54,845 nt of DNA, taken from the NCBI GenBank assembly GCA_949878885.1, contig CATLBN010000011.1, forward strand, positions 1 through 54,845, in the 5' to 3' direction. A program made the translations under genes and the position numbers. The notes below the pieces were generated by a model. It was not told the DNA's origin and searched no databases. It saw only the letters and a list, made by a program, of their open reading frames with translations. Shown here piece by piece: positions 17,401 through 25,446 of the stretch (within the stretch, counting starts at the first letter, position 1; each line of letters opens with the position of its first letter). This stretch comes from an uncultured Clostridia bacterium. GTDB lineage: Bacteria; Bacillota; Clostridia; Christensenellales; Borkfalkiaceae.

Positions 17401-19035
17401 TTATGCATTTACGGGAGTAATTTCAAATGTCCAATTATTGGTATTCAAAGTTACCGTAAACGTACCTGCGGCGCTAAGCGTGTCGCTTGAACCTGCCACT
17501 CCGTATTCTTTAATTCCGAGCAATGCCGTTCCGTGAACAATCTGGAAGCAGAACACGTGCGTGCCATCTACATAGTTGGGCTTGGTTGATATCCAACTAT
17601 ACTGCTCCAAAACGTTTGTTGCTACCAACGTGGTTTGCAAAACGCCTGCCTGTGCGGTTTCGGTGAAAGAAGGCGTAACGCCGACTTTTATTGCGTGGTC
17701 AACTTTAGTGGTGCCGTCCATAAACGTTCCGGCAAGCCAAGCATTTACCTTTTCGTACTCAACATTTTTATTTTCTACGGTAAACTTAAACGCATAAGTA
17801 CCTGCAGTAAGCTGCATATTGCCGTCGTTTTCCGCAGCGGTATAGTGGTCGCCTGTATATGCATTGTAAAGTTTTACTTCGGCGTACTCTTTTCCGTCTG
17901 CATAATCGGCTTCGGTAACCGTAAGATAACCCTGCCACCAGCCTGCTTTTTCTTCAAGCTTATGAGTATCGTCTGCAAAACTTGTAGCCCAGTTATTTAC
18001 CGTGCCCCTGAAATACATATTAAGCGCGCCTTTCTTAATTTCGCAAGAAGCGGGAACTGCGGGGGCTGTTTCGGTTGCGTCTACGGGCTGGTTGAACAGA
18101 ACGGTGTAAACGCCCTTGGGAACCAATATAATTTTAGCAAGGTCGTCGCCGTTTTCGCCGATGCCGCTCTTTACGTTTTCTACTTCAAGTATATCGGTAG
18201 CGTCTGCGGGTGTTGTGGGAACATAACTTGCCGTGTCGCCTTCTTCAAGGTCTCCGCCGTTATAAACATATACGCCGGCATAAAGCGTTTCGCCTTGTTC
18301 AAGCTTTTCGGCAGCTTCTTTGGAAGTATATCTTACGCCGTTAGCGTCTCTAAGCAAATCTTCGTCTTTTATGTCAAGAACGCCGGTCCATTTGGTGTCG
18401 TTCTTTTTCATAATGTAACTTTCTACGTTGCCGCTCTTACCCCAGTTGTTCATATCGCCGTAAACGTACATCTTGTAAGGGATTTTAAGTCTGGGAATGC
18501 TCTCTACAAGCCTGAACGACAAATCGTATTTTTCTTCGCCTTCTTTTGCGGGATAGGTTTTAAGTATAAATTCGTAAATGCCGTCGTGTCCTTCCGCAAG
18601 GGTAATGTTGCTGCTGCTTGTGCTTTCGCTGTGGAATACTATATCTCCGTTTTCGTTCTTTGTTGCGGTGCCGTAGTCGGCATTTTCTTCCGCATTCGTA
18701 AAGTAATACGCGTTGATTTCGTTTTCCCAAGCTTCGTCGTGAACGATTTTAAACATATCGCCCGCATAAAGCTTCATTTCAAGTTTATATACGTTTTCGT
18801 TGGTAACCGTAGTATCTTTTTTAAAAATAACGCTATCGGGTTTACCTTCAAGGTTGGGACTCCAAGCAAGAGGGAGTTCTTCGTTTTTGCTGGAGCCCGC
18901 AACGTGATACACGGTGGTATCTTCTACAAACGCGGGGCCTTCGGGTTCTTTGGGTCCGCAAGCCGCCATAAGCGAAACTGCGGTTACCGCCATTGCGCCT
19001 GACACTGTCAGTGCAACCAATTTTTTGCCTTTCAT
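17401..19035 (-). CDS. Multi-domain starch-binding-type lipoprotein
   Basis: A 544-residue secreted lipoprotein (lipobox LMAAC, Cys26). I chose the ATG at 19035, which has GGAGGAAACA just upstream; a longer frame is open before it. The mature protein has several beta-sandwich-like segments with a recurring pattern: 'YVYGDMNNWGKSGNVESY' near residue 205, 'MYFRGTVNNWATS' near 345, and 'AWLAGTFMDGTTKVDHAIKV' near 440. The G..NNW motif resembles starch-binding modules of CBM20/CBM26/SusE type. It lies directly downstream of pullulanase in the same operon, so it probably holds starch at the surface. There is no catalytic domain. The exact CBM family is uncertain. Confidence 0.7.
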   Translation of the reverse strand: MKGKKLVALTVSGAMAVTAVSLMAACGPKEPEGPAFVEDTTVYHVAGSSKNEELPLAWSPNLEGKPDSVIFKKDTTVTNENVYKLEMKLYAGDMFKIVHDEAWENEINAYYFTNAEENADYGTATKNENGDIVFHSESTSSSNITLAEGHDGIYEFILKTYPAKEGEEKYDLSFRLVESIPRLKIPYKMYVYGDMNNWGKSGNVESYIMKKNDTKWTGVLDIKDEDLLRDANGVRYTSKEAAEKLEQGETLYAGVYVYNGGDLEEGDTASYVPTTPADATDILEVENVKSGIGENGDDLAKIILVPKGVYTVLFNQPVDATETAPAVPASCEIKKGALNMYFRGTVNNWATSFADDTHKLEEKAGWWQGYLTVTEADYADGKEYAEVKLYNAYTGDHYTAAENDGNMQLTAGTYAFKFTVENKNVEYEKVNAWLAGTFMDGTTKVDHAIKVGVTPSFTETAQAGVLQTTLVATNVLEQYSWISTKPNYVDGTHVFCFQIVHGTALLGIKEYGVAGSSDTLSAAGTFTVTLNTNNWTFEITPVNA

Positions 19036-19107
19036 TGTTTCCTCCAAAAATTTTGTTTGTTTAAACCTTACTCGTAAAGAGCTGAAGTTTTTAATTAGGC
19101 GCTTCAA

Positions 19108-19131
19108 GGCAACCGCAACACGGCGGTTGCC
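19108..19131 (-). promoter_or_regulatory. pulA-lipoprotein intergenic hairpin
   Basis: Stem GGCAACCGC/GCGGTTGCC with a 6-base loop between the pulA stop and the lipoprotein ribosome site. Like the malE-malF hairpin it lacks a T-run and may set relative mRNA levels. Confidence 0.45.
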
Positions 19132-19154
19132 TCAAGCTTTAATTTGTTATACGC

Positions 19155-21812
19155 TTATGCTTTAACTCCGAGTTTATAAACGTAACAGCTAACTGCGTCT
19201 ATAGTCTGAGCGCCCGTGTTACCCGTAGATATTGCGGTTGCGCCTGCCTGTGCGCCGTTAATATATAAGTCCCAGCTGCCGTTGGGAAGCGTGTAATTTA
19301 CCGCTTCTTCTTTGGCGTTGTAAATTATAAGCAATTTTTCGTTGAGTTCGCTGCTGTACATTGTAAACGCAACAAACGCGCCTTGCTTTGTTACTATGTT
19401 GCAGATAAATCCGTCGTCTCTTGTTTCTGCAACCGGAGAACGCAACGTAGGACTTGATTTACGGAATTCGATAAGTCCCTTGTAGTACTGCATCATTTTG
19501 TATTGGTCGGAACTTTCGGAAAGAAGGCTCCAATCTATGTTGTTAACGGAATCGGGCGAATTATAGCTGTTTTCGTTATAAGAGCCGTCTTCGTTCTTCT
19601 TAGCGCGGAGCATTTCTTCGCCTGCCTGCATAAACGGTATGCCGAGCGACGTTTGAACAATAGCTGCCGACAGTGCGTTGCGCTTTAAGCGAAGCGCCAA
19701 GGTATCTGCGCCCTCGCCGTATTTGTGGCATATTCTGTCCCAAAGAGTGTTGTTATCGTGCGCGGATACGTAGTTTACAATGTTGGTGGGGTTTTTAGCG
19801 AACCAACCGTTATCCGTATGCGTAGAGAACTGTTTGTTGGTATTTATGCCGCCAGTTACGCCGAACAGTACTTTTTCAAGATAATCCGCTCTTGCGCCGG
19901 TTGCAAATCCCGTATCGTTTATATCGAATACCGAACCCTTGGCGCCGTCGCGCAATACGTCGTTGAACATTGCAACGCCGTTGGTTTCGTACTCGCCGCT
20001 GTTCAATTTGCCTATATTTGCAAGCGTGCTGCCCGTGTAATTATCGGTAGTTGTGCCGCCCGTCCAGCCCTCGCCGTAAATAAGCGCCTTGGGATTGGTT
20101 GTGTGAACGGCCTTTGCAATAGCCTGCATTGTGGTTGTATCGTGCAGTCCCATAAGGTCAAAACGGAAACCGTCTAAATTGTATTCGTTCTGCCAATAAG
20201 TTACGGAATCTACAAAATATTTGCGTACCATAGAACGTTCGGAAGCCGTTTCGTTTCCGCAGCCGGAACCGTTGGAAAGCGCGCCGTTGGCATTATAACG
20301 GTAGTAGTAATAAGGAACTACCTTGTTCAAGTTTGAATCAACGGAGAAAGTGTGGTTATAAACAACGTCCATAACTACGCCTATGTCCTGGTTGTGCAAA
20401 GCCTGAACCATTTGTTTGTATTCGTTTACGCGCACTCTGCCGTCCTTGGGGTCGGAAGAATAGCTGCCTTCGGGAACGTTGTAGTTCTGAGGGTCGTAGC
20501 CCCAGTTGAAATCTTCGCAGGTTTGCTCGTCAACCGAAGCATAATCGAACGACGGAAGCAAATGCACGTAATTTACGCCCAATTCTTTAAGATAATCAAC
20601 GCCAACTGCTTTACCGTTTGCGTTTTTAAGCCCCGTTTCGGTAAACGCAAGATATTTGCCCTTGTGTTTGAAGCTTTCTATTTTATTGGAGAAGTCGCGG
20701 ATGTGCACTTCCCAAATCTGCGCGTCGGTATAGTTTTCAACATTGGGAACTTCAAAGGGATTGCCGTTCCAATTTTCGGGGTCGGTTTTGTCAAGGTCCA
20801 ATATCATACCGCGCAAACCGTTTCTGCCGGTGGAACGCGCATAGGGGTCTACCGCTTCCTGTTCGCCCATAGACGTTGTTACAGTATATGTATAATATGT
20901 ATTTTCAAGATTTTCGCTGTGGGTATATGACCAAACGCCCTTTTCTCCGCGGGTCAAAGCATAATTTTCTTTGCTTTCGCCCAAGTGTCCGCTGCCGTAC
21001 AAATTAACTTTAACTGCCGTAGCGGTAGGCGCCCAAAGCTTGAATACAGTGCTGTCGGAAGTAAGCGTTACGCCCAAATCGTCGCCCGTGTAGGTATATT
21101 CGTTTTCGAATGCCTTGCTGGAAAAATAGGTCATAGGAACTATGCCTACGGGGTCGAAATTTGTAACGTTAAGCGTGTAGGATTTGCCCAAATCCAGCTC
21201 TGCCGTAGTAAGTATATTGTTGTTTATTGCAGAAACGGCAACCGTTTTGCCTTCGTTGTCTTTGATGGAAACGTCTTCAAGTTTAAGCGCGGAATTATCG
21301 CTTACGGAAACTTTAACGTGCGTGGGGTCCTGCATATCCGCCAAAGAAATAAATCTCATAATTTCAAGAGTATTGCCGCCGTCGTTACTTGTATAGTTGT
21401 TAGCGTCGCCGCCTTTAAGGTAAATTACGGTATTTTCTCCCGTAATTCTTATAGAACGGTCAAGGTCGGTTCCGTCTTTCTGCGCGCCGTCCCAGCCGCC
21501 GCCCGGAGTTACGTTTGTTCTTACAATAAAGCCTACCTTTTCAACTTCCTTGGGCACGTTTACAATAGTTTTTGCACCGTACGCGCAAGTATGCCACGTA
21601 AGGAAACGGCCCTCGAAACCTTCGTCCGCCCATAACCAAACGTCGCTGTCGTCATAGCCCTGTTCGCGGTTGTAGTAAATGGTAAGTTGGTTGCAGCCTT
21701 CCTCGGGGTCGAGGGTGTACTCTCCGCCGTCCTTTTTGGGTCCGCAAGACGCGAATACGAAAAGCGACGACAAAAGCACGCAAAGCGCAGCCCAGATTCT
21801 GTTCTTTTTCAT
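19155..21812 (-). CDS. pulA: Type I pullulanase, lipoprotein (GH13_14)
   Basis: An 885-residue surface lipoprotein (lipobox FASC, Cys23) that cuts alpha-1,6 bonds in pullulan and starch. The order is a CBM41-like domain (about 35-140), a linker or bacterial-Ig-like region, a CBM48-like domain ('FKLWAPTATAVKVNLYG'), then GH13. The type I signature 'NWGYDPQNYNVPEGSYSSDP', 'DVVYNHTF', 'GFRFDLMGLHD', 'IYGEGW' and 'YVSAHDN' are present, and the C-terminal all-beta domain is complete. An AGGAGG precedes the ATG at 21812. It is first in an operon with the starch-binding lipoprotein and HAD genes and is preceded by two operator boxes. Confidence 0.95.
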   Translation of the reverse strand: MKKNRIWAALCVLLSSLFVFASCGPKKDGGEYTLDPEEGCNQLTIYYNREQGYDDSDVWLWADEGFEGRFLTWHTCAYGAKTIVNVPKEVEKVGFIVRTNVTPGGGWDGAQKDGTDLDRSIRITGENTVIYLKGGDANNYTSNDGGNTLEIMRFISLADMQDPTHVKVSVSDNSALKLEDVSIKDNEGKTVAVSAINNNILTTAELDLGKSYTLNVTNFDPVGIVPMTYFSSKAFENEYTYTGDDLGVTLTSDSTVFKLWAPTATAVKVNLYGSGHLGESKENYALTRGEKGVWSYTHSENLENTYYTYTVTTSMGEQEAVDPYARSTGRNGLRGMILDLDKTDPENWNGNPFEVPNVENYTDAQIWEVHIRDFSNKIESFKHKGKYLAFTETGLKNANGKAVGVDYLKELGVNYVHLLPSFDYASVDEQTCEDFNWGYDPQNYNVPEGSYSSDPKDGRVRVNEYKQMVQALHNQDIGVVMDVVYNHTFSVDSNLNKVVPYYYYRYNANGALSNGSGCGNETASERSMVRKYFVDSVTYWQNEYNLDGFRFDLMGLHDTTTMQAIAKAVHTTNPKALIYGEGWTGGTTTDNYTGSTLANIGKLNSGEYETNGVAMFNDVLRDGAKGSVFDINDTGFATGARADYLEKVLFGVTGGINTNKQFSTHTDNGWFAKNPTNIVNYVSAHDNNTLWDRICHKYGEGADTLALRLKRNALSAAIVQTSLGIPFMQAGEEMLRAKKNEDGSYNENSYNSPDSVNNIDWSLLSESSDQYKMMQYYKGLIEFRKSSPTLRSPVAETRDDGFICNIVTKQGAFVAFTMYSSELNEKLLIIYNAKEEAVNYTLPNGSWDLYINGAQAGATAISTGNTGAQTIDAVSCYVYKLGVKA

Positions 21813-21893
21813 TGCTACCTCCTGGAATAAAACTTTTTGATTTTCGGGTTGCCCCGTAATAGCCTATATAAAAATTATTGCAAATAAATAATT

Positions 21894-21930
21894 TTGTGCA
21901 CGCCGAATCGGCGTGCACAAGGGGCGCCCC
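21894..21930 (-). promoter_or_regulatory. pulA leader hairpins
   Basis: A 27-base inverted repeat (arms TTGTGCACGCCGA and TCGGCGTGCACAA around one base) and the palindrome GGGGCGCCCC lie in the pulA 5' leader, followed on the minus strand by an A/T-rich run. This could be an attenuator or an mRNA-stabilising element. Confidence 0.5.
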
Positions 21931-21943
21931 TTGTAATCTATTT

Positions 21944-21984
21944 ATTTTCGAAAATTATTATATCACATTTTCGAAATCTGTCAA
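21944..21984 (-). promoter_or_regulatory. pulA promoter with two LacI-type operators
   Basis: TTGACA (21984-21979), 16 bases, TATAAT (21962-21957). ATTTTCGAAAAT (21944-21955) sits directly after the -10 and ATTTTCGAAAT (21967-21977) fills the spacer. Spacing and box position match the malQ promoter. Confidence 0.78.
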
Positions 21985-22082
21985 GGACTTTTTGAAGATT
22001 TTTTACAAAAAATGATAGTTATTTTAATTTTTGTCGAAAAATAATGTTTTTAAACGCTTTTTTCATTATTATAATATATAAA

Positions 22083-22125
22083 ACAGCTCCCGACCGTCCG
22101 AAGTTTGCGAACGGTAGGGAGCTGT
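22083..22125 (-). terminator. Terminator of the DUF5685-rlmD operon
   Basis: Arms ACAGCTCCC/GGGAGCTGT plus an inner ACCGT/ACGGT stem, followed on the minus strand by TTTTATAT. It ends the minus-strand run that begins at 27384 or 26332. Confidence 0.75.
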
Positions 22126-22165
22126 GCCTTTCTCTTTTGGTGGAGGGACTAAGGGAGGATCAACC

Positions 22166-22852
22166 TCAATGGCATTTGCCGTAAAATTTGTTGGAAAATT
22201 CATTTATCAGCTTATTTGAATGCCGCGTTAAGTCTTCCGCGTTTTCAAGCGTTCTTATGTTTCTTATTTGCTTTAAATTAAATTTAAGATTGTCTATAAG
22301 CCTAAGCGTTTCCGTATAAACCTCGTCGTCGGGTTCTATCCCAACGTAAATCGCCGCGTGCTCCAAAAGCAAATTGAAGTTGCCCATAAACGAACGCGAC
22401 GCCCTGCCTTCGTAGCCTTCTTGCAAGCATATTAAAGCGGAATAATAGTCTCTTACAACGCCTTTTAAAGCCGCAACTATAAGCTGACTGTTGTAAATCC
22501 CCAAAACTTCGGTTTGCGTAGCAATATTGTTGGCTTTAACAAGCTTTTCTTCTATCTTTTTAAAATCTATTAAACCGCCTGCGGCTATCGCATACGCATA
22601 TAAAGGTTTTTCATAATACATATCCTCAACGGCTTTCAAAATTTTCTCATCGAGATTATGGGCGTACAGACGGTCTAAAAACTTATCGAAATCAACGTTA
22701 AACAACTGTTGCTGCTTAACGACAAGCGCATTGCGCTTTTCTGCGCTTAAAAATCTATCCTTACCGACTGCAAAATCGAAGTCGTAGGTAATAAACGCCA
22801 AATCGCCCTTAGTTTCGTTTATTATCGTATTTCCCGTTTTATAAATTTTCAT
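22166..22852 (-). CDS. Hypothetical alpha-helical protein
   Basis: A 228-residue soluble protein beginning MKIYKTGNTIINETKGDLAF, with AAAGGAT before the ATG at 22852. It is rich in predicted helices and has no signal or membrane segment. Short stretches such as 'SLICLQEG'-like helices (around residue 140) and a His near residue 215 do not form a motif I know. It follows rlmD by 9 bases and ends at a strong terminator, so it is cotranscribed with rlmD. Function unknown. Confidence 0.75.
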   Translation of the reverse strand: MKIYKTGNTIINETKGDLAFITYDFDFAVGKDRFLSAEKRNALVVKQQQLFNVDFDKFLDRLYAHNLDEKILKAVEDMYYEKPLYAYAIAAGGLIDFKKIEEKLVKANNIATQTEVLGIYNSQLIVAALKGVVRDYYSALICLQEGYEGRASRSFMGNFNLLLEHAAIYVGIEPDDEVYTETLRLIDNLKFNLKQIRNIRTLENAEDLTRHSNKLINEFSNKFYGKCH

Positions 22853-22861
22853 ATCCTTTCC

Positions 22862-24247
22862 TTACCTTTTCTTTTTTAAAACAACCAACGTCTCGACGTG
22901 TTTTGTTTGGGGGAACATATCGAACGGGGTTACGCTTACTATTTCATACGCGCCGTCGCTGTTGCCCATTTTGAATAACGCGCCGTTTATATCTTCAAGC
23001 GTTCCGCATAAAAGCCCCGCATCTCGCGCAAGCGTAGACGGATTGCAGGAAATTAAAACAACTTTATCCGCCCCCGATTTTGCTATTGCCCTGACAACGC
23101 TTCGTTCCATTCCCTTGCGCGGCGGGTCGCAGATAATAATTCTTTCTTCACCCTCGGTTGCGGCAAAAATTTCATCTATTTTATCTTCTACGGCGCCGCA
23201 TACGTTAAACATTTTGCCCTGCAAGCCGTTTGCGTTTTTAAGTTCGTCGGCGCACCGCGACGCTTCTTCTATAATTTCCACCCCGTACGCCGATTTGCAT
23301 TTTTTTGCAAGCATTGCCGTAAGCATTCCGCCGCCGCTGTATAAATCTATTGCAACCGAATTTGCGGAAATTTCTTTTAAAACTTCGGCATAAAGTTTTA
23401 AACGCATTTCGTCGTTTACCTGTAAAAACGTATTTGCGCCCGCTTTATATAAAACGCCGCCTTCTTCCGCCTCGAAAAAGCCGTCACCGCGGCATATGCG
23501 CCACTCTTTTCCGAAAATAGCATTGCCTTCCGAAGAATTTATATTAAGTAAAAACGTAAAATCTTCAAAATTCTTTTCAAGTTCTTCAATAAGATACTGC
23601 ACGTCTACGGGTTTTGCCGCAACAAGCGCAAATATAAACCTGCCCTTAATTTCGCGCACAACTATTTTTCTTAGCACTCCGCAACGGGTTTGCTCGTTAT
23701 ACCCCCGTATATGCTTTACTTTTGCATATTTTTCCACGGCTGCAATAACGTTTTTAACCCACTTAGACTGGATTAAACAATCGCTTATAGGCACAATTCT
23801 GTGGCTGTGCCGCCCGTAAAAACCAGCAATCGTATATTCACCTATAACTCCTATAGGAAGCGCAAGTTTGTTGCGGTATCTAAAAGCGTTTGCGCAAGGC
23901 ACGCAAGGTTGTACGTCTGCGGCAATTCCGCCTATTTTAAACAGCGTGTTTTTAACCAGCGACGTTTTAAAGTTAAGCTGAGCCGCATATTCCATATGCT
24001 GCAAATCGCAGCCGCCGCATTTGCCGAATACTTTACAAGGCGGATTGGTGCGGCAATATGCCGCGTTTAACACTTTTTCAAGCTTGCCGTAAGCTATGGA
24101 ATCTTTTACCTTTAAAGCTTTAAACCGCACTTTTTCGCCGGTTATGCAAAAAGGCACAAACACCGTTGCGCCCTCAGTATTTATTATTCCTTCGCCTTCG
24201 GTGCCAAGCGCCGAAACTTCGCCTTGATATACGCCGTTCTTTTCCAT
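22862..24247 (-). CDS. rlmD: 23S rRNA (uracil-C5)-methyltransferase, RlmD/RumA family
   Basis: A 461-residue SAM-dependent methyltransferase that makes 5-methyluridine in 23S rRNA. The N-terminal TRAM domain ('GEVSALGTEGEGIINTEG') is followed by a 4Fe-4S cluster motif 'CKVFGKCGGCDLQH', the SAM site 'AIDLYSGGGMLTAMLA', 'DPPRKGMERSV' and the catalytic Cys in 'LISCNPSTLARD'. I start at ATG 24247, two bases after the stop of the upstream membrane gene, because family members begin near 'MEKN'. A longer start at 24295 would overlap that gene. Neither start has a strong Shine-Dalgarno. Paralogues modify other uridines, so site specificity is not certain. Confidence 0.92.
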   Translation of the reverse strand: MEKNGVYQGEVSALGTEGEGIINTEGATVFVPFCITGEKVRFKALKVKDSIAYGKLEKVLNAAYCRTNPPCKVFGKCGGCDLQHMEYAAQLNFKTSLVKNTLFKIGGIAADVQPCVPCANAFRYRNKLALPIGVIGEYTIAGFYGRHSHRIVPISDCLIQSKWVKNVIAAVEKYAKVKHIRGYNEQTRCGVLRKIVVREIKGRFIFALVAAKPVDVQYLIEELEKNFEDFTFLLNINSSEGNAIFGKEWRICRGDGFFEAEEGGVLYKAGANTFLQVNDEMRLKLYAEVLKEISANSVAIDLYSGGGMLTAMLAKKCKSAYGVEIIEEASRCADELKNANGLQGKMFNVCGAVEDKIDEIFAATEGEERIIICDPPRKGMERSVVRAIAKSGADKVVLISCNPSTLARDAGLLCGTLEDINGALFKMGNSDGAYEIVSVTPFDMFPQTKHVETLVVLKKKR

Positions 24248-24249
24248 AG

Positions 24250-24804
24250 TTATTTTTTTATTCTGTAAACTAATCCGTTCATTAAAATCTGACATCTGAA
24301 AATAAGATAGTCGTAAATAAAAAACACCGCCGAACCTGCCGTAAACACAGTAACGTACAGCCGCCAGCCCGTTATTATTTCTTCAAGCCGTTCGGGCAGC
24401 GACGCGCCGCCCAATACGTAAATTAAAAAATATCCGGCTATAAGGGTGCAGTCAAACCAAACTGCTTTAACCGCAAGCGCAAGCCATCTGTTTATTTTAA
24501 AACGTACTTGCAACGCGTTTATAAGCGGATGCAACCCGAAAAACATTATAAACGGAACCAAGTCCCAAAATTTTGCCGCAACTCCCATAATAAGCGTCAG
24601 AATACACGTTCCGCAATACGCTAAAAAACCGCCCTTGAAAAATTGTTTGGTAAGCGGCACCATCATACTGAGTATCCCAACGAAATACCCCGTAGCCGTA
24701 AGCCAGCCGCTGAGTATTCCAAGCGCAAGAAACGCAACTGCAACCGCGCAAGATATGCCTGAAAGCGCTATTTCGAAAGAGTTAAAGCGTTTGCCGTTCT
24801 TCAT
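24250..24804 (-). CDS. Integral membrane protein, about five TM segments
   Basis: A 184-residue protein that is mostly hydrophobic, with about five predicted helices and a basic C-terminus. It starts MKNGKRFNSFEIALSGISCA and the overall size and helix pattern recall small ECF S-component-like proteins, but I see no diagnostic motif. No Shine-Dalgarno precedes the ATG at 24804, which is 9 bases after the J-like gene stop. It lies 2 bases before rlmD, so it is part of that operon. Function unknown. Confidence 0.75.
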   Translation of the reverse strand: MKNGKRFNSFEIALSGISCAVAVAFLALGILSGWLTATGYFVGILSMMVPLTKQFFKGGFLAYCGTCILTLIMGVAAKFWDLVPFIMFFGLHPLINALQVRFKINRWLALAVKAVWFDCTLIAGYFLIYVLGGASLPERLEEIITGWRLYVTVFTAGSAVFFIYDYLIFRCQILMNGLVYRIKK

Positions 24805-24813
24805 TATGGCACT

Positions 24814-25446
24814 TTAACGGCAGCAGCCGTCGCACAGGCAGCTTATGCACATATAGGTATAGCAGCAATCAAGGCATTGGGCGCAGAAATTGCCGCCCAT
24901 CTGGTCGTCCGCCGCGCCGTTCATAGTTTGCCCCTGATAAGCGCTTTGATTGCCTTGCTGTGCGCCTGCGGCGCCTGCAGAGTTTTTATCGTAGTTTATT
25001 TTTTCGTTAAGCTTTCTGTACGCTTCCTGATATTTTGTATTATCCGGTTCCAACTGAATTGCTATTTCAAGCTGTTTTTTGCTTTCGTTCATCCAGCTTT
25101 TGCGGTAAAACAGCACGCTCTGCAAATAGTGCCACTGACCGCCGCGCTCGTTAAAGCCGTCCAGCAAATGCTGAGCTTCTGACAAATTTCCTTCTTTTAT
25201 AAGGGCTTCAACGCGCGCAAAATAATCGCCCGCGCCGTATTCCGACGAAGATTCTTTAAATTCTTTTTCAAGCTCCGCGTACGCCGTATCTATTTTTGTA
25301 AGCATTTTAGCCGCGTTGTTGCCTGCTTCTCCGTCCATAAATCTTTCTTCTAAGTATTTGGTGCGCAGAGTTTCGTACGCGCTTTTAACGTCTTCTTCGG
25401 TAGCGCCCTCTGACAGCCCCAATATTTCGAGATTATATTTGTTCAT
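24814..25446 (-). CDS. J-domain-like protein with TPR region and Cys-rich tail
   Basis: A 210-residue protein. Residues 3-62 resemble a J domain ('YNLEILGLSEGATEEDVKSA' then 'YETLRTKYLEERF' and an 'AYAELEKEF' helix), but the HPD tripeptide that activates DnaK is absent. Residues about 72-150 look like two TPR-type helix pairs ('AEAQHLLDGFNERGGQWHY'-like, then 'AIQLEPDNTKYQEAYRKL'). A Gln/Gly/Ala linker leads to a C-terminal tail with nine cysteines, FCAQCLDCCYTYMCISCLCD then GCCR. The gene overlaps the DUF5685-like gene by 14 bases with a strong GGAGG start. It is probably an adaptor that does not recruit DnaK in the normal way. Confidence 0.8.
   Translation of the reverse strand: MNKYNLEILGLSEGATEEDVKSAYETLRTKYLEERFMDGEAGNNAAKMLTKIDTAYAELEKEFKESSSEYGAGDYFARVEALIKEGNLSEAQHLLDGFNERGGQWHYLQSVLFYRKSWMNESKKQLEIAIQLEPDNTKYQEAYRKLNEKINYDKNSAGAAGAQQGNQSAYQGQTMNGAADDQMGGNFCAQCLDCCYTYMCISCLCDGCCR

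Noticed and set aside
17635-19002. 455-residue plus-strand frame
   Set aside because: It lies opposite the starch-binding lipoprotein gene and has the Val/Phe/Cys-rich bias of an antisense shadow, with no ribosome site.
22128-22165. Sequence looking like the 3' end of a tRNA (TGGTGGAGGGACT)
   Set aside because: No T-arm with TTCGA and no matching acceptor 5' strand are present; it is more likely a remnant of an intergenic repeat or simply the gap after the 228-residue gene.
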